A stretch of DNA of 36,834 nucleotides from Saprospiraceae bacterium (GCA_015490175.1 WFYJ01000029.1:1-36834), one strand, 5' to 3'; counted from the stretch's first letter, positions 8,761 to 17,272 are shown. Notes: generated from the letters alone by a model not told the origin. Numbers and translations: made by a program.

Positions 8761-10099
8761 TGGTGTCTCTTTCTTTGAGGAGATAGTATAATGGCGACTT
8801 CGGTATTTCTTCTTCTGACTTGACGCGCGGATCTCCAATAAATCGGAACCAACTGGCGATTCCCTTACCTGCTGAAAGATCTGCCTGTAATAGTCCGTTT
8901 TCCAAATTCAGCCGAAAGACACGAAGGTCGTTTGTAAGCCGGTGGTTTTCTTCGACCAGTTGTACAAAGAATGCCAACACTTCCAAACTTTGGGTTGTGA
9001 TAAAGATCTGGATGGGCTTTTCTGTGATCAGATTGATGGTTTCTTCCAACAATCTGCCTAACCTCGCCGGGTGCATGAACAGCTCCGGGTCTTCCCACAG
9101 GAAGAGTCCGTAGTGCTTGTCGTTGGTGTTGTCGGGAAGAGGCGATTGTGGTTGATCGCTCGCATGGATTTGACTGGCAAGAGCAGTCAGGCCGGCCAAC
9201 ACCTTGAAGGCGTGGCGGGCGCCGTCGCCGAAGTGATCAATGGCAAGGCGATGATGCCCGGGCAGAGCGAGGTAGCCGGTTTTGCGTTGGGTGTTGCCGG
9301 GCGCATCATCCAGTTCCGTTTTGACGTTTTTGAAGTCGGGGAAAACCCTTTGAAGGCTCTGGGCAAGCTGTTCTTCCCAAGCGATAATGCGATCTTTGGC
9401 CTTGTGGACAAAGCGTTTGTGGAAGGGACGCGTTACTGTGTGGAAATCAAACAGCAGTACGCGATCATGCAATGGGAGTTTGCCTTCTATGGCCCAGACG
9501 GCAAAGTGATCAATGCCGATTTTGCGATCCCATTGATGCACCCAGGAATTTTCCCACAGGTAGGTCCAATATGCGTTTTCCAATTGGATGCCTTTTTCTT
9601 CAAAGTACGGCGGCATCATTGGTTGGGGAACCGTAACGGATTGCGGTGATAGTCGGAAAAGGCTGATTTGGTGTATATCTTTTTTGATAAAAGCTTTTTG
9701 AATAGTGGATTTCTCAGGTGGAGCTGTCAACGAAAATCTGCTGAAGGGAAAACTCTCGGGAAGATCCTGAAGAATCACGTCCAAAGAGTATTCATCTGTC
9801 AGTGCAGCAGGCGAGTTTTGCCACTTTTTGGGCTCTCCATGACGCTCGCGCAAACGCGGCATGGGTTCTTCACCCAGGAAGTCAAATCGGTTTAATGTAT
9901 GAGCAGGCCAGGCTGAGGGCTCCAAGTCAGGTGTAAGCACATTGCACGCTCGGCCGCAATTGCTTGCCAGGTAAAGCATTTCCAATACGGCCGTCTTGCC
10001 ACTGTTGTTTGGCCCAATGAGTACATTGACTTTGCCGAAATCGTCCAATGCTCCTTGTCGTATTCCACGAAACCGATGTATTGCCAGGCGCTTGATCAT
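8750..10099 (-). CDS. AAA15/OLD-family ATPase
   Basis: A 449-residue SMC/ABC-like ATPase. Walker A is GPNNSGKT (residues 29-36), a signature-like FGDGARHAFKVLAGL follows, and Walker B is LFLWEDPELFMHP (about residues 332-344). The switch segment is ITTQSLEVL, with glutamine where the family usually has histidine. The N-terminal IHRFRGI motif is typical of AAA15/OLD proteins. The start at 10099 lies one base after the stop of the Cmr1-like gene, and the end overlaps the TOPRIM-like gene. In OLD-like, Gabija-like and PARIS-like systems, ATPases of this type sense phage factors or form the scaffold of a nuclease complex. Here it sits between two RAMP genes, a context I do not recognise from a described system. 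Confidence 0.85.
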   Translation of the reverse strand: MIKRLAIHRFRGIRQGALDDFGKVNVLIGPNNSGKTAVLEMLYLASNCGRACNVLTPDLEPSAWPAHTLNRFDFLGEEPMPRLRERHGEPKKWQNSPAALTDEYSLDVILQDLPESFPFSRFSLTAPPEKSTIQKAFIKKDIHQISLFRLSPQSVTVPQPMMPPYFEEKGIQLENAYWTYLWENSWVHQWDRKIGIDHFAVWAIEGKLPLHDRVLLFDFHTVTRPFHKRFVHKAKDRIIAWEEQLAQSLQRVFPDFKNVKTELDDAPGNTQRKTGYLALPGHHRLAIDHFGDGARHAFKVLAGLTALASQIHASDQPQSPLPDNTNDKHYGLFLWEDPELFMHPARLGRLLEETINLITEKPIQIFITTQSLEVLAFFVQLVEENHRLTNDLRVFRLNLENGLLQADLSAGKGIASWFRFIGDPRVKSEEEIPKSPLYYLLKERDTNVC

Positions 10100-10100
10100 A

Positions 10101-11183
10101 TCAGATGTTTTGAAGCAGATCCTTTGTTTCCGTTGCACTTCTCACTTTCCATTGGTTCATAGGTGTTGTAGTCAGGCTTCCTTGCACCCCAAGCACGGTG
10201 TGCCAGGTATTTGCATCACTCAAGATGCCGTAAAGCTGTTGGGCCAGGTGGTTCTTTTGGGGCATCCATGCCCATCCGTGAATGGTCCATTGTTTGTTAT
10301 CGCTGTAAGCCCAGGTAGCACTGATACGTCCGCGCCTGCGCTCCGGATGCAATGTGCCGAAAATTTCCGCCTGTGTTGAGTTTTGCGGCCATTGATTGAA
10401 TCGCCATTCGTTTTTCAGGGCGGGAGTGGTGGGTGCCGTCTGCCACTGTGAAACCAGGGGTTGGATCTGCGCACCTGCCCGACCCATTCCGGGAACCTGC
10501 GTCCACCACCCGGGCAGGGAAGGTGCAAAGGCGTAATGAAAAAACAGAAAGTGCCGCAGGTCAGGCTGGTCCTTTCTGTCTTTGTCCGGGGGAGAATTTT
10601 CAAGAACTTGCCATTCCCATTTTTGGGCGGCTTCCCGGATCGCTTCGCGCTCGGGCAAGCTGAATGCGCCGTACCCCAGTTGTGGGCGGGCACCGATAGC
10701 GCCGTACTTTTCCAGCCACAACAACAGGGCGGCCAGCATGGCCACCGCCTTTTCTTCGCCCTCGATTTTCAATGTTAGTCGGCCTGCACGTCCCGGCAAA
10801 AGATACCATCCTCGCTTTCTTCCCGGCGGGCGGATGTTGATGGTTTTATTGCGTGGCTGCCATACGGGTGCAGTGCGATCTTCCGTTACCTCCAGCCGAA
10901 ACCGTCGTTTCCACCCCGTTGCGCCAAATACCTGGCAGGCATCGCACAGCCCGGCATCCCGAAGGCGTTGTCGTTCTTCAGTAGCTTGACTCCTGTGGTA
11001 TTTCTCCGCATCGAACGAGCATGTGTGCTCACCGGGATCACATGCATACCCACCCAGGCCGCGCACGATGGCCTCGTACCACCAGCGCAGGCTGCCCAGA
11101 ATGCCGGCTTCGTGGATACGTGTCATGGTCCTGTCGAGACTGCCGGTCCACAGGGGCGTGCGTGTTTGAATTGCGATTTTCAT
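10101..11183 (-). CDS. Cmr1-like RAMP protein (type III-B family), orphan
   Basis: A 360-residue protein matching the Cmr1 pattern: an N-terminal strand with TRTPLWTG, GILGSLRWWYEA (about residues 27-38), four cysteines (C48, C55, C80, C83) placed as a likely zinc site, CDACQVFGATGWKRRFRLEV, and the glycine-rich RNA-binding loop GAIGARPQLGYGAFSL. Cmr1 normally caps the type III-B effector and contacts target RNA. Here it is the first gene of an operon without cmr2-6 in recognisable form. A promoter with TTTG and TATCTTGG boxes lies directly upstream. I infer an RNA-binding or sensing role that feeds the ATPase and TOPRIM-like proteins. Transfer of a CRISPR part into a new system is possible. 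Confidence 0.85.
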   Translation of the reverse strand: MKIAIQTRTPLWTGSLDRTMTRIHEAGILGSLRWWYEAIVRGLGGYACDPGEHTCSFDAEKYHRSQATEERQRLRDAGLCDACQVFGATGWKRRFRLEVTEDRTAPVWQPRNKTINIRPPGRKRGWYLLPGRAGRLTLKIEGEEKAVAMLAALLLWLEKYGAIGARPQLGYGAFSLPEREAIREAAQKWEWQVLENSPPDKDRKDQPDLRHFLFFHYAFAPSLPGWWTQVPGMGRAGAQIQPLVSQWQTAPTTPALKNEWRFNQWPQNSTQAEIFGTLHPERRRGRISATWAYSDNKQWTIHGWAWMPQKNHLAQQLYGILSDANTWHTVLGVQGSLTTTPMNQWKVRSATETKDLLQNI

Positions 11184-11207
11184 CAGGGCAAGGGATTTCG
11201 CCTGTGT

Positions 11208-11238
11208 CCAAGATAGCCAATAAATATATCATGCCAAA
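11208..11238 (-). promoter_or_regulatory. Promoter of the RAMP-ATPase operon
   Basis: On the minus strand, TTTG (11235-11238) is followed after 19 bases by TATCTTGG (11208-11215), one mismatch from the Bacteroidota -7 box TAnnTTTG. The start codon at 11183 is 25 bases further on, giving a very short leader. The -33 box touches the foot of the hairpin at 11238-11279, so that dyad could also act as an operator. Confidence 0.6.
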
Positions 11239-11279
11239 ACGACCACCTCGGGATACTTTTGCATCCCGAACTGGTCGTT
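11238..11279 (-). terminator. Long hairpin between kbl and the RAMP operon
   Basis: AACGACCA and CGGGAT pair with ATCCCG and TGGTCGTT, giving a stem of about 17 pairs with two mismatches and an 8-base loop. On the minus strand it follows the kbl stop by about 33 bases and is followed by TTTT, so it is a plausible rho-independent terminator of kbl. Its overlap with the next promoter leaves an operator role open. Confidence 0.6.
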
Positions 11280-11311
11280 GTACACATATTTCAGAGACTT
11301 GAAGCCGACCA

Positions 11312-12502
<1,191 letters not shown>

Positions 12503-12530
12503 GGTATGTTTTGTTTTTTGAAAAATGAGG

Positions 12531-12640
12531 CCACTGAAAAAAGTCGGAAAATCATTCAGTTACACAGAGAATCCACTGAGGATACACTGATTTCCGCAGA
12601 GTTATAAAAACTGCGTTCAAGCTGCGTCTTCTGCGCCTGA
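12531..12640. repeat. Composite intergenic repeat between tdh and kbl
   Basis: This gap holds GAAAAAAGTCGGAAAATCATT, then module A (12552-12609, TTACACAGAG / CCACTGAG / CACTGATTT words) and the CTGCGT...CTGAAAGCT module. The same order occurs at 20251-20360. The block lies between two genes of one pathway, so it may be transcribed with them. Confidence 0.7.
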
Positions 12641-12643
12641 AAG

Positions 12644-13594
12644 CTACAGCGCCACGGCATCGCTTTGCAGGTGCGCGATCATGTCGGCGGTCATGGCCTC
12701 GAGGTCGAAGCGATGCTGCCAACCCCAGTCGGAGCGTGCGTGGCGGTCGTCCACGCGTTCGGGCCACGAGGCGGCGATCTGTTGCCTGAAATCGGGTGCG
12801 TACTGCACCTCGAAATCGGGGAAGTGCTTGCGGATGGCATCGGCTAGCTCGGCAGGAGTGAAGCTCATGGCGGCGATGTTGTAACCGATGCGCACCTTGA
12901 CCTGCTCGGGCGGCGCCATCATCAGTTCGATGGTGGCACGGATGGCGTCGTCCATGTACATCATGGGCAGGCGGGTGTCTGGCCCGAGGAAGCAGGTGTA
13001 GGGGCGGCCCAGGACGGCCTTGTGGAAGATGTCCACTGCATAGTCGGTGGTGCCGCCGCCGGGGGGCGACTGGTAGCCGATGATGCCGGGGTAACGCACC
13101 GAGCGGACGTCGAGCCCGTATTTGTTCCAGTAGTATTGTCCCAGCAGCTCACCCGACACTTTCGTCACCCCGTACATGGTGGTCGGCGTGAGCGGCCCGA
13201 ACTGCGGGGCCAGCTTTCGGTCGGTATGCAGGCCGAAGACGGCGATGGAACTGGGGAAGAACACCCTTTGTACGCCTGCCTTGCGCGCCACTTCGAGCAC
13301 GTTGGTCCACCCGTCCATGTTGATCTGCCAGCCCTTTTGCGGATTTTGCTCGGCCGTGGCGGAGAGCAGGGCAGCCAGGTGGAAAATGTACCCGATCCGG
13401 TGGGTGCGCACGATGGCGTCCAGTGCGGCGCGGTCGGTCACGTCGAGGATCGTCGTCTCCCAGTCGCCGTGCAAGGCAGGTCGGATGTCGGAAGCAATGA
13501 CGTGGCTGTCGCCAAAACGCTCTTTCAAAGTACGCGTGAGCACGGTGCCGATCTGGCCGTTGGCACCGGTCACGAGGATTTTCGCGTTTCTCAT
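12644..13594 (-). CDS. L-threonine 3-dehydrogenase, SDR/epimerase type
   Basis: A 316-residue NAD-dependent SDR-fold enzyme. It has the Rossmann motif TGANGQIG near the N terminus, FHLAALLSATAEQNP, PSSIAVFG and the catalytic YGVTK. This family in Bacteroidota oxidises L-threonine to 2-amino-3-oxobutanoate, and the gene precedes kbl, which uses that product. The start at 13594 (MRNAKILVTG) is preferred over an upstream ATG at 13651 because the Rossmann strand should begin at once and because a TATCTTTG promoter box lies between the two. A general NAD-dependent epimerase is the alternative, but the kbl neighbour makes the threonine role likely. Confidence 0.9.
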   Translation of the reverse strand: MRNAKILVTGANGQIGTVLTRTLKERFGDSHVIASDIRPALHGDWETTILDVTDRAALDAIVRTHRIGYIFHLAALLSATAEQNPQKGWQINMDGWTNVLEVARKAGVQRVFFPSSIAVFGLHTDRKLAPQFGPLTPTTMYGVTKVSGELLGQYYWNKYGLDVRSVRYPGIIGYQSPPGGGTTDYAVDIFHKAVLGRPYTCFLGPDTRLPMMYMDDAIRATIELMMAPPEQVKVRIGYNIAAMSFTPAELADAIRKHFPDFEVQYAPDFRQQIAASWPERVDDRHARSDWGWQHRFDLEAMTADMIAHLQSDAVAL

Positions 13595-13648
13595 CAGGTT
13601 TGTTTTGGTCAGGGAAAGCGGCTGGAAAGCTTCCTTTCCGGCCCCTCG

Positions 13649-13656
13649 CAAAGATA
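13649..13656 (-). promoter_or_regulatory. -7 box upstream of threonine dehydrogenase
   Basis: TATCTTTG on the minus strand matches TAnnTTTG exactly and lies about 55 bases before the chosen start at 13594. No clear TTTG -33 box is seen at the usual spacing. Confidence 0.5.
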
Positions 13657-13703
13657 GGCATTAGTTGTCGTGGCCCCGCGATAACGGCTGTCATCCTGCG
13701 GCA

Positions 13704-13760
13704 GGTATAATCGGTGAAATCGGTATAATCGGTGAAATCGGTATAATCGGTGAAATCGGT
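13704..13760. repeat. 18-bp tandem repeat, three units
   Basis: The unit GGTATAATCGGTGAAATC is repeated at 13704-13721, 13722-13739 and 13740-13757 without change, followed by GGT. It is internally a double of a 9-mer-like word (GGTATAATC / GGTGAAATC). A run of CTCTTCACTC and CATCACTCC words follows to about 13815, as seen at 140-178. There are no spacers, so it is not a CRISPR array. Confidence 0.9.
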
Positions 13761-13830
13761 TCTCTTCACTCTTCACTCCTCTCTCCATCACTCCGTCACT
13801 CCATCACTCCATCCCAAAAAATCGGGCCAT

Positions 13831-14277
13831 TCACTCGGGCTGGGGCAGGGCACGGACGAGCGTCCAGGTTTTTGCTTCGTGGTTGATGCGCGCACACCAA
13901 GTCTGCCGGCCATTGGTGATGACCAGCCAGGGAGCTTTCAGCGCCATGTTGTACCAGGATGCCTGGGCAAAGACCTGGTCGGTGAGCGCCACGCGGGGGG
14001 CCTTGCATTCGACGAGCAGCCAGGGATGCATGTGCCGGTCGTACACCAGGATGTCCACCCTTTTGCTGCGCCTGTTGACCCGCACCTGCTGCTCCACGGC
14101 GATGCGCCCGCGCGGAATGCCGTGGGCCACCAGCGCCTCGATCATGAGCTGCCGGACGATCTCTTCGGGCGTGTGAGCCACCCATTTGCGGCGCACGGGG
14201 CACCACAGTTGGCGCAGGCCCTCGTACCGTCGCTTTTTCAGCTTTTCGGCAAATGGGGTGAGGTCGAGCTGGATCAT
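13831..14277 (-). CDS. HsdR N-terminal-like PD-(D/E)XK domain protein
   Basis: A 148-residue protein that consists only of a type I restriction R-protein N-terminal-like domain (HSDR_N_2 type). Visible nuclease residues are E62 in AVEQQV, D75 in RVDILVYD and E90-x-K92 in LLVECKAP, the PD-(D/E)XK pattern. No helicase or methylase partner is adjacent. Such stand-alone proteins are common in Bacteroidota and their role is unknown; they may be nucleases or relics of such domains. It follows the outer-membrane candidate gene by 21 bases on the same strand, so the two may be cotranscribed. Confidence 0.8.
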   Translation of the reverse strand: MIQLDLTPFAEKLKKRRYEGLRQLWCPVRRKWVAHTPEEIVRQLMIEALVAHGIPRGRIAVEQQVRVNRRSKRVDILVYDRHMHPWLLVECKAPRVALTDQVFAQASWYNMALKAPWLVITNGRQTWCARINHEAKTWTLVRALPQPE

Positions 14278-14298
14278 GTGGTTCGGGCTGGCGGTGAA

Positions 14299-14964
14299 TC
14301 AGTCGTAAAGTTCCGGGCAACGGGCCCGAGCTTTCCGGCCTGCGAAGTTGAGACTCAGGCCAAGGCGCAGTTGGTGCTGTCCGGCGAGGAAAGCGGGCAC
14401 GGCCGGCAGATCGGTAGGGCGTCTTCTGGCCTGGCGGTATTCGTAGCCGAGCTCGAGGTGTAGCCACTTGTAAATGGGCGTACTCAGCCCCACGCCGCCC
14501 AGCCACATCAGGCCGTGGTCGAGCATCTGGTCGGTCAGCAACTGGCCTTCGGGCTCCTGCCAGATCGTCCAACGCGTCTGCTGGCGGCCCAGGCCGGCGT
14601 GGAACACGAACCCGAAGCGGCGGGCTGGCAGCGAGCTGAAATTGAGGCGTATCCAGCCGGCCCACCACTCGCTGTCGAACGACTCGCGCGTGCCGCCCCC
14701 GCCCGAGGAACCGGGAAAGCGAAAATCGGGGTGGGTCAGGTCGGTAGCCCAAAGCAGGCCGGCTTGCAAGTGTTCGCTACCCGCAGCCACCCGGACACCG
14801 CCGCTCAGCCAGCGCTTGCCGGGCGTGTAGCGGTCGAGCCGCCAGGCCGTCCGGTCCGTGGCCAGCGACACCTCTGCATACCATGCCTGCCCTTGCAAGC
14901 GAGTCGTGCTCACCAGGGTCAGCAGCAAAATCGCGGCGCAGATTTGCAGGTTTCGTTGCATCAC
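14299..14964 (-). CDS. Putative outer-membrane beta-barrel protein
   Basis: A 221-residue protein with an N-terminal signal peptide (hydrophobic AAILLLTLVSTTRL, cleavage likely near QGQA) and alternating strands rich in aromatic residues and glycine, such as WWAGWIRLNFSS, RFGFVFHAGLG and HLELGYEYRQA, ending in LRLGLSLNF. This fits a small outer-membrane beta-barrel. No specific family is recognised. The start could be the first or second methionine of MMQRNL. It is followed after 21 bases by the HsdR_N-like gene. Confidence 0.65.
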   Translation of the reverse strand: MMQRNLQICAAILLLTLVSTTRLQGQAWYAEVSLATDRTAWRLDRYTPGKRWLSGGVRVAAGSEHLQAGLLWATDLTHPDFRFPGSSGGGGTRESFDSEWWAGWIRLNFSSLPARRFGFVFHAGLGRQQTRWTIWQEPEGQLLTDQMLDHGLMWLGGVGLSTPIYKWLHLELGYEYRQARRRPTDLPAVPAFLAGQHQLRLGLSLNFAGRKARARCPELYD

Positions 14965-14995
14965 GCCGCAAAAATGCAGTTTTCAGGTCGTCGAG

Positions 14996-15030
14996 AAACA
15001 AAAAAAAGCGAAACCCGTCACGGGCTTCGC
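14996..15030 (-). terminator. Terminator after the small membrane protein gene
   Basis: GCGAA/TTCGC and CCCG/CGGG pair at 15008-15030 around a TCA loop. On the minus strand the stem is followed by an almost unbroken T-run (complement of 14996-15007). It lies about 45 bases after the stop of the gene at 15076, which supports that small gene as real. Confidence 0.75.
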
Positions 15031-15075
15031 CTGATTTGCTGGTAGATAAGAGTTTCTTTTTTTGCGGAAGCCCAC

Positions 15076-15294
15076 TCAATGAGCTATGTACACGTGGCTG
15101 GTCGAAAAAGGCGAAATGGCAGGTGCGCGGTCGCCCGTGGACTGGGTGATGTACAGGGCGGTGATGGCCACCATGAGTGCCAGCAGGATGGCGGCCAACA
15201 CCGTCTCGCGTTGCTGTTTCCGCTTTCGTCTTGCCAGATCGAGGGCATAGTCATTTCGTGCGTCCGCATGCTGGGGAAGGTCGAAGTGTTTCAT
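15076..15294 (-). CDS. Small single-pass membrane protein
   Basis: 72 residues: a charged, basic N-terminal part (RRKRKQQRE, about residues 22-30), one transmembrane helix (TVLAAILLALMVAITALYI, about residues 31-49) and a short tail. No family is recognised. A good terminator follows it, and a TATATTTG box lies upstream on the same strand, though about 138 bases away. It stands alone between the outer-membrane candidate and polX. Confidence 0.55.
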   Translation of the reverse strand: MKHFDLPQHADARNDYALDLARRKRKQQRETVLAAILLALMVAITALYITQSTGDRAPAISPFSTSHVYIAH

Positions 15295-15431
15295 AGTTCA
15301 TGGGAATTTTATGGAAAAAAGGAATGTCCATGGGATGTGGGCAATAGTGCGTACCATTGCACCGGTTCAATTGGTTTTTGGGACCTTCGTGGAATTGCCA
15401 TTGCGGGCGGATATGCAAAGAACTGTGATGG

Positions 15432-15439
15432 CAAATATA
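15432..15439 (-). promoter_or_regulatory. Possible -7 box for the small membrane protein
   Basis: TATATTTG on the minus strand matches TAnnTTTG exactly, with TTGC at about 20 bases upstream as a weak -33 box. The distance to the start at 15294 is long, so the assignment is tentative. Confidence 0.35.
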
Positions 15440-15520
15440 TGCGAAAAATTAATTTAAGCGCAACTCAATTTGAAATTTTTTTCATTTGTATTCACGGTCT
15501 GACGAAATCCGGATTTGCCC

Positions 15521-17209
15521 ATGGCGTCGAATGGCAAAAAATTGAGTAACAAAGAGATCGCGCGTGCTTTCCGCTTGCTGGCCGACCTGATGGAGTTGCA
15601 CGGTGAGAATCCGTACAAGATCAAGGCCTACCAGAACGCTTACATCCAGTTGCGCAAGCTGGGCAAGCCACTGGCCGAGATGGATGACGAAGAGCTGGCC
15701 CGCCAGAAAGGGGTCGGCAAGGCCATTTTCTCGAAAATCAAAGAGCTGCTGGCTACGGGTACGCTGCGCAAACTGGAGGAATACCTGGCTGTGACGCCGG
15801 TCGGCGTGGTAGAGATGCTGGAAATCAAGGGGCTGGGCCCGAAGAAGGTGCGTTTGTTGTGGCAGGAGCTGGGTATCGAGTCACCGGGCGAGCTGTTGTA
15901 TGCCATCAACGAGAACCGGCTGCTCGAACTGAAAGGATTTGGTCCCAAAACCCAGGAAGCCATCCGCGAGCAGTTGCTGTTCTGGTTTCGGTCGCAGGGC
16001 AAATTCCACTATGCTACCGTGGCCCTCGAGTGGCCGGCCATCGAGGCGGCCCTGCGGGCGGCATTTGCCGAAAGGCGCATCATGCCCGTGGGCGCCTTCC
16101 GCAGAAAGTGCAATGTGGTCGATGGGTTGGATGTGCTGATCGAAGGACAGGCACCTGCGGATGCCGACCGGTTGGAAGCCATTGCGGGTACGAGCGATTG
16201 GTCGCCGGCTGAAGGCGCATGGACGGGCAAGTGGGCCGATACCATTCCCCTGCGCCTGCACTTTTGCACGGAAGGGTGGGGCACGGGCGTCTGTACACTG
16301 ACGGGCGACGCAGCCTTCGTGGCCGGACTCGAAGCACTGGCAGGTGGTACCTTGCCCACCGCAGCCGACGAAACGGAGATTTTTGCGCAAGTGGGGTGCC
16401 AGTGGGTGGCTCCCGAGCTGCGCGAGAGCACGCGCTTTCTGGACCGGGCGCGGCGCGGCGCACTGCCCGACCTGATCGAAACCGACGACATCAGGGGAGT
16501 GATCCACGCACACAGCACCTGGAGCGACGGCATCCACAGCCTGCGCGAGATGGCGCTGGCGGCACGCGCGCGCGGCTATGCGTACCTGGTGATCAGCGAC
16601 CACAGCCGATCGGCCTTCTACGCCAACGGCCTCGATGCCGACCGCGTGCGCCGGCAGTGGGACGAGATTGATCGCCTGAACGAGGAGCTGGCTCCGTTCC
16701 GCATCTTCAAGTCGATCGAGTCGGATATCCTGGCCGACGGCTCGCTCGACTACGACGATGAGTTGCTGGCCGGCTTCGATCTGGTGATTGCGTCGGTACA
16801 CAGCCATCTGCGCATGGACGAGCAGAAAGCCACGGAGCGCTTGCTGAAGGCCATCGCGCATCCGGCCACGCGCATTCTGGGGCACCCCACGGGCCGCTTG
16901 TTGCTGAGCCGGCCCGGCTACCCGATCGATTACGAGCGCATCATCGAGGCCTGTGCCGCGCACGGTGTCGTGATCGAGCTGAACGCCAATCCGCATCGGC
17001 TCGACCTGGACTGGAAGTGGATTCCCGCGGCGCTGGAGGCGGGCGTGTGGATCAGCATCAATCCGGATGCCCATTCCACCGACGGCATCGACGACATTCG
17101 GTGGGGAGTGGCATCGGCGCGCAAGGGCGGCCTGGATGCGGCGCGCTGTCTGTCAGCGTTCGACCTGGCCGCGTTCGAAGACTGGCTGCACAATGGTCGG
17201 AAGCATTAA
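15521..17209 (+). CDS. polX: PolX family protein with degenerate polymerase site and PHP domain
   Basis: 562 residues with the PolX layout: an N-terminal 8-kDa-like region with helix-hairpin-helix motifs (GVGKAI 64-69, IKGLGPKKV 102-110, LKGFGPKTQEAI 137-148), a palm region, and a C-terminal PHP phosphoesterase domain from about residue 326. The PHP metal motifs are complete: HAHSTWSDG, SDHS, SIESDIL, SVHSHL, GHPTGR and NPDAHS. The polymerase motif that should read GSxRRG...GDxD reads GAFRRKCNVVDGLD, so one metal aspartate is out of place. The protein is more likely a DNA-binding 3'-5' exonuclease or phosphoesterase in base-excision repair than a working polymerase. The start at 15521 (MASNGKK) is preferred; ATG 15515 is two codons upstream. 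Confidence 0.88.
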   Translation: MASNGKKLSNKEIARAFRLLADLMELHGENPYKIKAYQNAYIQLRKLGKPLAEMDDEELARQKGVGKAIFSKIKELLATGTLRKLEEYLAVTPVGVVEMLEIKGLGPKKVRLLWQELGIESPGELLYAINENRLLELKGFGPKTQEAIREQLLFWFRSQGKFHYATVALEWPAIEAALRAAFAERRIMPVGAFRRKCNVVDGLDVLIEGQAPADADRLEAIAGTSDWSPAEGAWTGKWADTIPLRLHFCTEGWGTGVCTLTGDAAFVAGLEALAGGTLPTAADETEIFAQVGCQWVAPELRESTRFLDRARRGALPDLIETDDIRGVIHAHSTWSDGIHSLREMALAARARGYAYLVISDHSRSAFYANGLDADRVRRQWDEIDRLNEELAPFRIFKSIESDILADGSLDYDDELLAGFDLVIASVHSHLRMDEQKATERLLKAIAHPATRILGHPTGRLLLSRPGYPIDYERIIEACAAHGVVIELNANPHRLDLDWKWIPAALEAGVWISINPDAHSTDGIDDIRWGVASARKGGLDAARCLSAFDLAAFEDWLHNGRKH

Positions 17210-17264
17210 CAGCTCGTTAACACCTGTACTGCTGAGGCCCACAGGTGAAAAAAATTGAGCCACT

Positions 17265-17272
17265 TATCTTTG
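17265..17272 (+). promoter_or_regulatory. -7 box of the DUF1573 lipoprotein gene
   Basis: TATCTTTG matches TAnnTTTG exactly, 61 bases before the start codon at 17334. No good -33 TTTG is seen. A CACCTGT/ACAGGTG inverted repeat (17221-17247) lies just upstream, after the polX stop. Confidence 0.6.

Noticed and set aside
8035-10099. ATPase and TOPRIM-like pair as a plain PARIS or Gabija system
   Set aside because: The TOPRIM-like protein lacks visible DUF4435 features, and no UvrD-like GajB partner is adjacent; the coupling to two RAMP genes also differs from both systems.
5128-11183. The operon as a degraded ordinary type III-B CRISPR locus
   Set aside because: No cmr2/cas10, cmr3 or cmr5 remnant lies between the RAMP genes, and tight gene overlaps show the ATPase and TOPRIM genes are original members; still possible if lost genes lay beyond the IS.
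13704-13760. Three-unit tandem repeat as a CRISPR array serving the RAMP genes
   Set aside because: The 18-base units abut directly without spacers and lie in a composite repeat region; no array with spacers is seen anywhere.
17221-17247. CACCTGT/ACAGGTG hairpin as terminator of polX
   Set aside because: It is followed by A-rich, not T-rich, sequence on the plus strand; an operator role is equally unsupported.
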